Shown here one piece after another: positions 54,031 through 64,000 of a DNA stretch of 64,000 nt. Position 1 is the stretch's first letter; every line of letters begins with the position of its first letter. This stretch comes from Prorocentrum cordatum. Taxonomy: Eukaryota > Sar > Dinophyceae > Prorocentrales > Prorocentraceae. Made by a program: the position numbers and the translations under genes. Location: contig CAUYUJ010020688.1 in NCBI GenBank assembly GCA_963575745.1, positions 88,255-152,254 of the forward strand, read 5' to 3'. A model generated the notes under the pieces. It did not search any database. It was not told the origin of the DNA and worked only from the letters and a program-made list of their open reading frames with translations.

Positions 54031-55026
54031 ATCCCCTGCAACTTCCAAACGAGGCCGTCCAGCCTAGGAGAGAGAGAGAAAGGGGACCAACACGTCACGC
54101 AGGGTACACGGGGGAGCCTACCCGCTTTTAGCGGGGCCAGGGTGCGCCCCCAAGAACGGCTCGGCACTCCTGGACGACTCCCTTTCTCGACGGGTGGCGA
54201 GGTTGGGAGAACAAGGGATGTAAGAAGTGGAAATCAATGCCGCGTCAAAGCTATAGACGCGGGGGTTTCCACCGGCACACAATACGTCGTGTGCAAAACA
54301 ATTCGACATGTGTGGGTGCATAGCAACCCAACGCTCTTAATTCAAGAATACTGTGATCGAAGTTGTGATGACAACTGATCGAATCATACCTAAACAAGCA
54401 TTCGTGGGGCACTCCAGGCCCAAAATCAACTTGGTATTCTGATTAAAGTTGTTTTCGACAACTGATCGTAGGGATTGCATGTGATCGTTGCTGTTACGAC
54501 AACTGATCGAATAAACAATACTATGACGTCATGCGTGAGGCACTCCAGGCCCCCAAATTATGCGATGGACAGCTGAGATTTTGTAAAAGGGGTAACGTTA
54601 CCAAACCAAGCGACATAGGAATCATGTTTTGCATATGCCGTACTCTGTTTTTTCGGCATCCCACGAAAAGAAAGTGAAATGTATGATCTGATAATATTTG
54701 CGACGGGCGACCTGTCTGGGTGCGTTCATGCCCTCGATGTCGCCAAACATGTCATGTGTGAATGGCGGGTGACCTGCCAGGGTACGTTTATGCCCATAAT
54801 GCCAAACTATAGGTAACGATATGATGTCATGTGAAAGTCGAGAGAAGTATGGTATGAATGCCACACGAAACGTAACGATATCATATCAACAACAAATCAA
54901 TCAACGATACATATTTTGGTCACAGCATGCGGGATCCCATATACGAATGCTACGGTTATCACGTTGTCCAATTCTACGAGTCGCAATATCATCGACCCAA
55001 ATAATTTCACAATCGTTCTCATCGAT
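54031..55026. repeat. AT-richer stretch with paired short duplications
   Basis: GACAACTGATCGAAT...GCACTCCAGGCCC occurs at 54370-54422 and again at 54495-54552, with a partial copy near 54455. GGCGACCTGTCTGGGTGCGT...TGCC and GGTGACCTGCCAGGGTACGT...TGCC form a second pair (54706, 54768). No coding motif. This is the 3' flank of the minus-strand gene that ends at 55027. Confidence 0.6.
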
Positions 55027-55725
55027 CTAGACCCAGTTGTTCAGATAGTTCGACCAGTAGCGGTATGTGTTGTCGCTGTAGTGCTCGAGGTTGTAGTGCC
55101 ACCACGCTTCTGGGAACGCCCTGCGGGTGCCGCTCCGAGCACGCTTGCTGGTCATGTGCTGCGAACCTTGCGGCAGGCGCGGCGGCGTAATCGGCCTCCG
55201 CGCTCCCGCCGCGATCGGCGTGGAAGCTGTTGCAGTCCCGCCGCTGGAGCAGGGCCGCCGGAAGACGCCGCGCCCGAGGAGGAGGCAGAGCCCATGGCAG
55301 GCCCATCGCGGCGCGGCGGTGGAGGAGAGGGTGATGGGGTAGAGCGGGGGTTGGTAACTGGAACAATCCCCTTGCCGAAGGCTTTACCCCCGTTGTGGTC
55401 GCAGCAGTGTGATGCCTCACTTGGAGCTGCAAAAGGTCGCAAGGTCCTGACCCGTCTCGCCGACCTGTAGAGCGTTCACACACGTCTTGTAGATGTGCTC
55501 ATCAAAATTGGCAAGGAGGTCGGTGCAAGCTATTGTGTCCGTCTGAATTTCGAGGGCTCTTGCCTGGGCCACTGTCTCAATCCGCTCGCGGGTGTTTCCA
55601 CTGGCGCTGGCCTCACGACCGAGACCACGGAGGGCCTGATCAGGGATCGCTGTCGGTGGCCAGATCGGCGGAAAGAGAGTTGCATCCCTTATCGGTCGTC
55701 TGATCGGGGAGATCGCCCATCGCAA
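55027..55725 (-). CDS. 3' end of a spliced gene, minus strand (two exons visible)
   Basis: The last exon is 55120-55027 and encodes AFPEAWWHYNLEHYSDN then TYRYWSNYLNNWV and TAG. The preceding exon ends at 55421 and reads, upstream to downstream, NTRERIETVAQARALEIQTD, then LLANFDEHIYKTCVNALQ, VGETGQDLATFCSS and the first two bases of a Lys codon. Joining AA|GTGAGG to CCCGCAG|G restores Lys and keeps one frame, so the 300-bp intron is well supported. The upper limit 55725 is where this frame opens; the real 5' border of that exon is undetermined. Acidic/amphipathic helix first, aromatic-rich C-terminus last. Family not recognised. Confidence 0.55.
55121..55420 (-). other. Intron of the minus-strand gene, GT-AG, phase 2
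   Basis: Donor CCAA|GTGAGG at 55420 and acceptor CACCCGCAG|GGCG at 55121 (minus strand). G follows both junctions, as in the first gene. Interior is CCCCTCC and GGCGGC rich and contains stops in the joined frame. Confidence 0.55.
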
Positions 55726-57144
55726 TGTCTCCGCGAGATAGGCGTGCTGAGGCAGTGTCAGGATGCTCGGCCATGATCTGCTTGGTCTGCTCCACGAGGG
55801 CCGTCATCCTGCAGGATATTATCCCTATCAGCACGGAGTACTTCGATGATTTGTTCCTGAGTGGGGGTGGCAGCAGATGCGGAGCTTCGTGGGTCAGACC
55901 TGGGTCTTGGAGACTCAAAGGAATTCCTCGGCATCGATCTCTGCAGATTTGCGCGGGGGATGATTGGTGTCAGCCGTGAAGATAGATGCGCCAGGTTGTT
56001 GTGCGCTCTCCGGACTGTCGTCTGGCCGATCCTGCCACAACGGGAATGTTGACTGAAGATATCCCTGAAGACACACATCGGCAGCAATTGAGTCGTCCAA
56101 CAATTTTCGCAATGCATAGTGTCTCGGATAACTAGAGTCCCATGAACTATGGTGCGAACGATCTTCGACAACACACGCACGCAAGCGGATGGAGGGATCG
56201 AGAGAGGGAGAACGAAGGCAGGCGGCATCAGTAACAGGCCTGGCAGTTTTTGTGGTCTCCGTCGTCTTCTCGGTCTTTGGGCTGTGAGTGACGCAATGCA
56301 TGGGGTCGATGGGTGGCCGATGTTGGCCAGGTAGCGTCGCGTCGCGCGCTGGTGGCGCAGGCGCGGGCGTGTCCACCGGCGCAGGGGCACAAAGCGCCAG
56401 GTCGCTCGCAAGGGCGTGGGCGCGGGCGTGCCCACCAGCGCTGAAGCACAAAACGTCAGATTGCTCACAGGTGGCGTGGACGCGGGCGTGTCCACTGGCG
56501 ACAGGAGCACAAAGCGTCATGTCGCTCACAAGGGTTGCAGACGCGGGCGTGCCCACCGGCGCAATGACATCATCCACGCAACACCTACACGTGTAAGGAT
56601 ACGAATCATCATCTCCATCTCGTCGTACTCGTCGTGGACGTCGCGATGCTTGCGGTGGGCCGCGCAGTTGGGGCGGCGAAATCCGTGCAATATTGTTGAA
56701 GTCGAGTTCTGGGATGCGGTTATTGACAGTAACCCTGTACCATTTACAATGTGGGTCCTGAAGCCCCAACGTTGTAACGCTGGCCTCATTTTCGATCTTC
56801 CGCTCGGTTCGAATCATCCCGCGTGCTGTGTTTTTTACACAGGATTGGAGGAGTGTGTTGTTCATATCTGTTGTTCAATCCGAAGTTGTTCGGCTCTTTC
56901 GACATGCTGCTTCTGCGGCAGCGTTGGCCGCATTTTCAAGCTCCAACCGCCGTCCGCGAGGACGACAGTTGGGCCGCCCTCAAATTGGTTCTTAAGCCGA
57001 GGATGGAACAACTACATAAAGACATATTTTTTTGTGGTCCTCCGTGGATTTCCTGGATCTGCGCTGGGACTCCATAGCGGCGCTTCCGGCGCCCCTCTCC
57101 GCAATCCTCCTCCCGTGGCCGCGGGTGATCAAACGAACACATGA
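55726..57144 (-). pseudogene. Coding-like segments upstream of the minus-strand gene
   Basis: Protein-like minus-strand stretches occur in different frames. One is AATPTQEQIIEVLRADRDNI (about 55870-55815) abutting ALVEQTKQIMAEHPDTASAR (about 55802-55740), which a 1-nt shift would join. Others are HCKWYRVTVNNRIPELDFNN with SPPQLRGPPQASRRPRR (56750-56600) and ELENAANAAAEAACRKS (56950-56890). A possible start, MESQRRSRKSTEDHKK, is at about 57073. They may be further exons of the same gene or a decayed copy. Exon borders could not be fixed. Confidence 0.35.
56350..56570. repeat. ~63-bp tandem repeat, four units
   Basis: GCGCGGGCGTGTCCACCGGC then GCAGGGGCACAAAGCGCCAGGTCGCTC recurs about four times with substitutions, inside the region with minus-strand coding-like frames. 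If transcribed it would give ~21-residue repeats (LCAPVASGHARVHA class). Confidence 0.75.
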
Positions 57145-57400
57145 GGACGAATCGAAAATCAGTCTCCGCAAGGTGGCAAAATAAAACGCTGGGATGGGCA
57201 GACGATTATAAAGAAACAGTTTCAGGCGGCTGAATTCTACCAGTTTGCCCCGCTCATTCCTTTTGGGGCCACCGGGACAGGGGTGTTGGTGGGGCATTTT
57301 CTTAAGCGTTTGCCCCCAATATGTCTATCTATATAGTTGTTTGACTCGCAGAATCAATGTTTTATAGGAGATCTGGGGGGAGGGGGACGGGAGAGGGCGG
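57145..57400. other. No recognisable gene
   Basis: Moderate-GC sequence between the minus-strand coding-like region and the first duplicated microsatellite block. Confidence 0.4.
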
Positions 57401-58110
57401 GGAGACACATATATCTATCTATATATCAATCGACCTATCGATCTGTATATATATATATATACAGATGTATACACACGTGAACACAGAGAGCGAGAGAGAG
57501 AGAGAGATAGAGAGAAACGGGGATTACGAAATTCGGAGTACATTGTAGGTGTTCATGTGGAGGATCAAGGGGGAGCGAGAGAGAGAGAGAGAGAGAGGGA
57601 GAAAGAGAGAGAGAGATACATTAATACTGATATACATCCAGTTGCGCTGCCGCGCGATTCCGCCATCGCGCTGGGGCGGGTGGGCGGGGGGGGGGCGCCT
57701 TTGGGGCGGGGGGGAGCCTTCCCCAAACTTTGCTTTCGGGCTCATTTACTGCATTGGAGGCAAACAAGCAGAGACTTGGCCACCGCAGTGAACGCATCTT
57801 GGGCTCATCGCGTCGGGGGGCCATAATAATGCTTAGCAAAAAGCGAAATGGCCGACGCACGCCAAGCGCTGTCAGCGCGGTGATTTTCTGCGTACGTGTA
57901 TATACGCACGTATATCAAATCATGCACAAACTTACATATAAGTATATACATATGTATGTATGTATGTATGTATGTAGGTAGGTAGGTAGGTAGGTAGGTA
58001 GGTATGTATGTGTATATATACATGTATGTACACGTGGGCCTCTTTTTTGATTTCTCTCTCTCTCTCTCTCTTTTTTGTTTCTCTATCTCTCTCTTTCTAT
58101 ATCTATGCAT
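57401..58110. repeat. Duplicated block, copy 1: AT/GA microsatellites plus ~240-bp core
   Basis: (TATATA) and (GA)n at 57405-57635, core 57640-57890 (GCGCTGCCGCGCGATTCCGC, GAGCCTTCCCCAAAC, CATCTTGGGCTC, CGTCGGGG...GCCGACGCACGCCAA), then (TGTA)n/(GGTA)n at 57945-58015 and (TC)n. The core matches 60835-61085. Confidence 0.75.
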
Positions 58111-58196
58111 TCTTCATACATGTATATGTATGTATATATCCCCCAACAATACTTGCACTTGGGGTTTCTTGTTTCTTTCTCAGGGGCTGGGCTGAT

Positions 58197-58496
58197 GTGG
58201 CGGTCTGGTAGCTACGTTGCCGCCGTCGCCGCCCCGTCGCCGCCTCGTCGCCGCCCGTCGTCTGGGCCAGTGTGGCGGTCTGGCGGCTATGTTGTCGCCG
58301 TCGCCGCCCCTTCGCCGCCTCGTCGCCTCCCGTCTTCTCGGCCGGCGTGGCGATCTGGCGGTTATGTTGTCGCCATCGCCGCCCCGTCGCCGCCTCGTCG
58401 CCGCCAGTCGTGTGGGCCGACGTGGCGGTCTTGCGGCTGGGTTGTCGCCGTCGCCGCCCCGTCGCCGCCTCGTCGCCGCATACACTGCGCACCACA
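58197..58496. repeat. 75-bp repeat, four units, in-frame
   Basis: GTGGCGGTCTGGCGGCTATG starts units at 58197, 58272, 58347 and 58422, exactly 75 bp apart. The plus frame gives a 25-residue repeat (WRSGGYVVAVAAPSPPRRRP...). No start context or neighbours suggest a real protein, but perfect 3n periodicity across four units is notable. Confidence 0.92.
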
Positions 58497-58605
58497 TAGA
58501 TAGCACCACGGAGATTGCATCACATAAAGTGCAAACATATATTGCACCATATGTATTGCACAACTTGTATTGGACCGCGTAGAGTGCACAACATCTATTC
58601 TCCTT
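58490..58605. repeat. ~17-bp repeat (CACAACATATATTGCAC)n, block 1
   Basis: Degenerate units GCACCACATAGAT, TGCACCATATGTAT, TGCACAACTTGTAT. Related to block 2 at 60155-60400. Confidence 0.75.
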
Positions 58606-58778
58606 TCTACCCCCCCGGCGTTATTGGTACCCCTTCGGGTATGTAAATCATTTATTATTCTGACCACGTGTCCATCCTAAATATGAAATCACAATGTCCC
58701 AGGCCAGCCGGTATCCCCCCCTGAGGTTCCCTTGTAAAAAACAATATGCGGTGACATTTTTTGTTCTAACATAATACT
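58606..58778. other. Unique AT-richer spacer
   Basis: No gene or repeat recognised. Confidence 0.4.
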
Positions 58779-59225
58779 TTTTCACGAATCCCTTGCAAAA
58801 CATGGGACGAAGTGCACACGCATGCGTCGTCGCGCGCGCATGCCGAAATCCTTCAAAAACCTTCGGTGCCGGAAGGATTTCGCAATCGAGTTTCCCAAAA
58901 ACATAAAAAACATGGTTTCGCAACACAGAGTTGCTAAAAAAGCTTCCGCGCGAGCTCTTGCGAAATCTTAAGAGAACCATAGGTTTTTCAAGATTTGCGC
59001 AAAATGCTATTAAACGGGCTTCGCGCGCGCATGTCGAAATCTGTCGAACGCCCTTGCGCGCGTGCCGTTGCGAGAATCCTCTGCAAAAAATGGGACGAAG
59101 TGCAGACGCGCGCGTCGTCGCGCGCGTATGCCAAAAACCTTCAAAACCCATAGGTTTCGGAAGGATTTCAAAATCGTGTGTCCAAAAAACCTACCAAAAC
59201 ACAAGGTTTCGCAACACGGATTTTC
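58779..59225. repeat. Tandem duplication, 286-bp period
   Basis: GGGACGAAGTGCACACGC...GGAAGGATTTC...GGTTTCGCAACAC at 58803-58926 recurs at 59089-59214 in the same order. Between them lies TTCGCGCGCGCATGTCGAAA (59018 on), whose reverse complement is at 10.8 kb. The minus frame is open but reads as repeats (MGFEGFWHTRATTRASALRP). Confidence 0.8.
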
Positions 59226-59257
59226 AACAAAAGCGTGCGCGCGCGCGCGCTCTTGCG

Positions 59258-59757
59258 TTGTCGTCGTCGTCGTCGTCGCCGTCCTCCCTCCTCCCGCGTC
59301 GTCGTCGTCGTCGTCGTCGCCTACGTCGTCCTCTGTCTTTCCTCGTGTTCGTCGTCGTCGTCCTCTTTGGCGTCGTGGTCGTTTCCGTCGTCGTTGTCGC
59401 CGTGGTCGTCCTTCCTCCTCCTCCACGTCGTCGTCGTCGTCCGTCGTCGGCGTCTCGTCGCCGTCCCTCCTATTTCGTCGCCGTCGTCGTCGTCGTTGTC
59501 GTTGTCGTCGTCGTCGCCGTCTTCCTCCTCCCTCGTCGTTGCCGTCGTCGGCGTCGCCGTCCTTCCTCCTTCTTCGTCGTTCGCGTCGTCGCCGTCCTCC
59601 CTCCTCCCTCGTCGTTGTCGTCGTTGTCGCCGTCGTCGTCCTCCCTCCTTCCTCGTTGTCTTCGTTGGCGACGTCGTCGTCGTCTTCGTCGTCGTCATCG
59701 GCGTCGGCGTCGTTGTCGTCTTCGTCGTCGTCGACGTCGGCGTCGTCGACGTCGCCG

Positions 59758-59793
<36 letters not shown>

Positions 59794-60045
59794 GCGTCGT
59801 TGACGTCGTCGTCGTCGTCGGTGTCGTCGTTATCGTCGTCGTCGGCGTCGTCATCGTCGTCGTCGTTGTCATCGTCGTCGTCGTCGGCGTCGGTGTCGTC
59901 GTCGTCGTCGGTGTCGTCGTCGTCGTCGTCGTTGTCGGCGTCGTTGAAGCCGTTGGAGACGTCGTCGGTGTCGTCGTAGTCGTTGTCGGCGGCGTCGTCA
60001 TCGTCGTTGTCGCTGTCGTCGTCGGTTTCGCTGTTGTTGCCAAGT
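59258..60045. repeat. (GTC)n array with CCTCC interruptions
   Basis: About 790 bp. CGTCCTCCCTCCTCCCTCGT units recur at 59280-59660, then purer GTC to 60045. Frames of 270-350 codons are repeat translation. Confidence 0.96.
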
Positions 60046-60154
60046 GCCATGTGGTACCCACCGTCACGGTCTTAAGAGATTTTGCAGACCAAGTTGCGGG
60101 TGGGTGGGTGGGATGTTTGCGCGAGCAGTGGAGCGGACAACTCACTGCGAACAG
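60046..60154. other. Short unique spacer
   Basis: Includes a GGGTGGGTGGG patch. Nothing recognised. Confidence 0.4.
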
Positions 60155-60400
60155 AAATTAATTGCACAACATAGTTCGCACCCGACATAGGTTGCACAAC
60201 GTACAATGCACCACATAGATCGCACATCATAGACGGCATAATATATCTTGTGTACCATTGATTGCGCACTTCTTACGACACGAGATATTGTGTACCACAT
60301 ATACTGCACCACGTAAACTGCTTCACACATATTGCACAACATATATTGTACCTCATGCGTTGCTCCACACCACATCTATTGCACAATCAATATTGCTAGA
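60155..60400. repeat. ~17-bp repeat (CACAACATATATTGCAC)n, block 2
   Basis: About 14 degenerate units (TGCACAACATAGTTCGCACC, TGCACCACATAGATCGCAC). Same family as block 1. The two blocks bracket 1.55 kb that contains the 286-bp duplication and the GTC array. Confidence 0.8.
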
Positions 60401-60526
60401 ATCAGTCAGTGTGGGGTCCGCGCTGGCTTACACACACTCGCATAGATACACAGATATTTATGCATATGTTTAAAGATGTTTCAAAGATCGGGGATGAGAA
60501 ATTTGTAAATAGATTTGAATCCAATA

Positions 60527-61690
<1,164 letters not shown>

Positions 61691-61884
61691 GAAAGCTGGT
61701 GCGAGCGAGCAGAGAGCCACAGGACGAGACGCACTGGGGTGGCTTCAGCCTGCTGCTGCCGGCCACGAGGATGTGGCAGAGGCGGCAGAGGAGGGGAAGC
61801 ACAGAAGGACGATGATGCAGACGATGCTGACGACGACCGCTCGATCGGAGGGTATCGTCCTGGGGCGACCAAGAGATGAAGGAG
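61691..61884. other. Short coding-like stretch, unassigned
   Basis: Plus frames over 61740-61880 have ordinary composition (EDVAEAAEEGKHRRTMMQTM) but no motif or clear start. Confidence 0.3.
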
Positions 61885-62064
61885 TACAGAGGAGGCCCAT
61901 GCCAAGAATCACCCTGCTTGCCTCCAGGGTGCCCTGGGTTTCTTTGATTTCGATGGTTTTGCTGTGGCAAGCGTGAGGTTCCCACACCAAAAATCGATGG
62001 ACGTTCTGGGGTCTCAGGGTTGGGTTTCTTGTTGAAGGTTTCCTGTGGTCGGGCCCCCACCGTA
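61885..62064 (+). mobile_element. 180-bp TA-flanked TIR element (MITE), copy 2
   Basis: TA-CAGAGGAGGCCC at the left and GGGCCCCCACCG-TA at the right. The body aligns with the copies at 22.2 and 53.1 kb (CACCCTGCTTGCCTCCAGGG, GGGGTCTCAGGGTTGGGTTT). One TIR position differs at each end relative to copy 1. Confidence 0.8.
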
Positions 62065-62191
62065 TCAGCTGTGTCGACCTGTTTGCGTCTGCCTCGGTGG
62101 GGCTTCGGCTTCATGGAGTTGTCGGGTCAGCACTGGCGTGCGGCAGGGCAACAGCAGCAAGGTGAGCTGGTAGAGACGGGGGCCAATGCAA

Positions 62192-62345
62192 ACGGTGGTC
62201 AGCCAGAGCGCTAGATCTTCCAGGATCAATGCAGGGGTTGCATTGACCCGGTCTAGCGCGCAGGATCCTGCAGGATGTTTCAGAATTTTGCAGGATCTCG
62301 CAAAGCCCGACTGACCTGGGTTTGCACTGACCTGGGTCCATGCGT
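62192..62345. mobile_element. Nested inverted-repeat element of the TGACCTGGGTTTGC family
   Basis: GCGCTAGATC...GGATCAATGCA (62208-62233) is inverted at about 62239-62262 (TGCATTGACCCGGTCTAGCGC). It is followed by three CAGGATC/TGCAGGAT direct repeats and two copies of CTGACCTGGGTTTGCA / CTGACCTGGGTCCATG. It shares motifs with 38.74-38.94 kb and 14.44-14.58 kb. Confidence 0.6.
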
Positions 62346-62489
62346 CCGCGAAGCAGCAGCGTGCATGCAGGGCGCCGAGCGAGAGCGTGGCCTGGCGGGG
62401 CTTGCTCGTAGCTGGCGCGGGCGGCAGTTTCACCTCGACGGTGCTCTCGCAGCGGGAGCACCCCCATCCGACCCCACCTGGCAAAGAGT

Positions 62490-62645
62490 CGACGAAGATC
62501 CAATCGACACCACCCTACCTATGACCCACTAGGTCGTAGGTGGGTTGTAGGTGGTGTGATGACCTCGGTGGGTCGTAGGTGGTCGTAGGTTGGCAAGTGC
62601 CTAAACTTTTAACTTCGCTGGGTCGTAGGTGGGGTGGTGTCGTTT
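62490..62645. repeat. GGTCGTAGGTGG repeat
   Basis: Five or more copies of GGTCGTAGGTGG or GGTTGTAGGTGG, plus an inverted CCTACCTATGACCCACTAGG at the left edge. Confidence 0.8.
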
Positions 62646-63229
62646 GGTTTCTGGTCCAAAGAGAGTCACCTCGACACCTCGGCATCCCACCCCCATCGCT
62701 CCACCGCAGTCTGTGCCCTCCCCTACATCAGCGCTAAAGTCGATGACGCGTTTCGGATTGCTCACGATCTCTAGACTGCGCTCGGGCAGAGATTGCAGCA
62801 GCATGCGCAGGCTTCAACTAAGCATTGGTTTTCCAGATCGCCTCGCGACCCACGCGGGCCATCTCGTGGACGCCCTTTTTCTGCGCGGTGCTGGGGTCGA
62901 TACTTGAATGCGGTGCAGGGTACGCCTGTCCTTGAGGCGAGACCGACTGAAGTCAGAGGAGCAAGAGGTCATGATATAACATGCTCTAAGACTTCCAGTG
63001 CTTCCACGATTTCCAAGATTCCCAAGCGTTCCACAGTGGCTGCAGAAACGAGGGCCGCTAGATACGCTGGAAATCATGGGCCGTATCCTGAGCCAATCCT
63101 ATCATGCAAGCATGACTGCCCAATGACGGGGAGCGAACCAGGGGGTAGGAGGCGGAGGGCCATGCCGGGGCGCGCGCGGCGGGATCGGTAATGGGGACCC
63201 CCCGCCCGCCCAGCAGCGGGCGGTGGAGC
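62646..63229. other. No recognisable gene
   Basis: Ordinary GC-rich sequence. A TTCCACGATTTCCAAGATTCCC short repeat is near 63005-63030. Frames under 135 codons, unrecognised. Confidence 0.4.
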
Positions 63230-63235
63230 CTCAGA

Positions 63236-63343
63236 TCCGCGCGGATTTCTTGGATTGGCGCTGCGCCTCCCTCTGCGCGCCAGGGGCCGCGCGGAAGGCG
63301 CCGCCACGGGGGCTCCAGCGCCGATCCAAGGAACCCGGGCGGA
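63236..63343. mobile_element. Foldback element, family TTCTTTGGATCGGCG, copy 2
   Basis: Left arm 63236-63282 (TCCGCGCGGATTTCTTGGAT-TGGCGCTG) is inverted at 63297-63343 (CAGCGCCGATCCAAGGAACC-CGGGCGGA). Same arm sequence as 34610-34730. Confidence 0.7.
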
Positions 63344-63904
63344 CCTCAGAGTTTCCAGGTTTGTGCAATCATTGGTTCCTCCAACCTCGAGGTGGAGAGA
63401 ACGAGATCCTGACGCTGGCCAGACACTACGGCGTCGAGGCGGCTCCCGCTGGGGAGTCCCTAGGGGTCGGGTCGCGCAAGGCGCCGACCCGCCGTCGCGT
63501 CCTGTTTGCACCCCGCCTCGGCCCCCTCGGCGAGCACTCGCGAGAGCCTCTCTCCGACGGCGCAGGCCTGTCTCCCTCCCACAGACGTCACTAGCCAGTC
63601 TGGTTCTCCCGCGACTCCCTCTCCTTCTCCTCGATCCCTGTTTCTTTGAAGACAGCGCCCCCCTCTGTTGCACCACCAGGCGTGTCCGTAGGCCGGGCCA
63701 TGCGTTTCGCTGGAGACTCACTCGCCACTTACCATCCTGAAGCTGGCGAAGCTCGAACAGTCCGAAACCTCAAAGCTGGTCGTTTTCAAGATGCGGCTCT
63801 CGCCTTAGCGCTTCCACCATTTACAGCCCAGGCCGCCGCGACCCAGAGGGCGGCCAGGAGGGGGCCTGGCGGCGCCCAAGGCCCAAGAGGCTATACGGAG
63901 GACC
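63344..63904. other. No recognisable gene
   Basis: GC-rich. A plus frame through 63594 (ENEILTLARHYGVEAAPAGE) is protein-like for a short stretch but unassigned. Confidence 0.35.
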
Positions 63905-64000
63905 CATGGGAGAAGGAGGAGGAGGAGGAGGAGGAGGAGGAGGAGGAGGAGGAGGAGGAGGAGGAGGAGGAGGGAGGAATGAGGATGAGGATGAGGAGGA
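63905..64000. repeat. (GGA)n tract at the window end
   Basis: Near-perfect GGA to 63975, then GGATGA variants. It continues beyond the window. Confidence 0.95.

Overview
This is a repeat-dominated, gene-poor stretch of a eukaryotic nuclear genome, most likely a dinoflagellate. Four things support that. A relict of the dinoflagellate spliced leader (ATTTTGGCTCAAG, 16388-16400) sits at the head of an intronless degenerate coding copy. Intron borders carry a G on both sides (AG|G...AG|G), one with a GA donor. A decayed Ty1/copia-type polymerase is present. The sequence is GC-rich by eye and loaded with long microsatellites. There are no bacterial operons or ribosome binding sites. A 100-N scaffold gap lies at 14000-14099, so the order across it rests on scaffolding. 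No RNA gene was found.

Region by region. 1-1000 is low-complexity sequence and a degenerate hexamer array. 1054-4109 is the only gene that looks complete: three exons, about 795 residues, no recognised family. 4.1-12 kb holds a foldback element, trinucleotide tracts, a 73-bp satellite and a 13-bp minisatellite. 12.1-17.3 kb is a graveyard of broken coding DNA: a P-loop NTPase-like pseudogene running into the gap, a LINE-endonuclease-like fragment and a membrane-protein-like fragment on the minus strand, and a coiled-coil retrogene with relict spliced leader. 18-36 kb is mostly satellites, including a 42-bp array and two related 77-bp-type arrays (25.4-26.1 and 29.5-33.3 kb) that share both flanks. 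36.2-38.0 kb is the copia remnant. 38-53 kb is microsatellites, minisatellites, a 22-bp-TIR element and a candidate terminal exon. 53-57 kb contains the 3' end of a second spliced gene on the minus strand. 57-64 kb is duplicated blocks, a 75-bp in-frame repeat, tandem duplications and more foldback elements.

The genes do not form a pathway. What recurs is small mobile or foldback DNA: three copies of a 180-bp element with terminal inverted repeats and TA at both ends (22.2, 53.1, 61.9 kb), a foldback family at 34.6 and 63.2 kb (possibly 5.8 kb), a 154-bp element with perfect 22-bp inverted repeats (48.0 kb) and others. Most long open frames here are stop-free tandem repeats, not proteins. All assignments come from reading the sequence; no database search, GC computation or folding was run.
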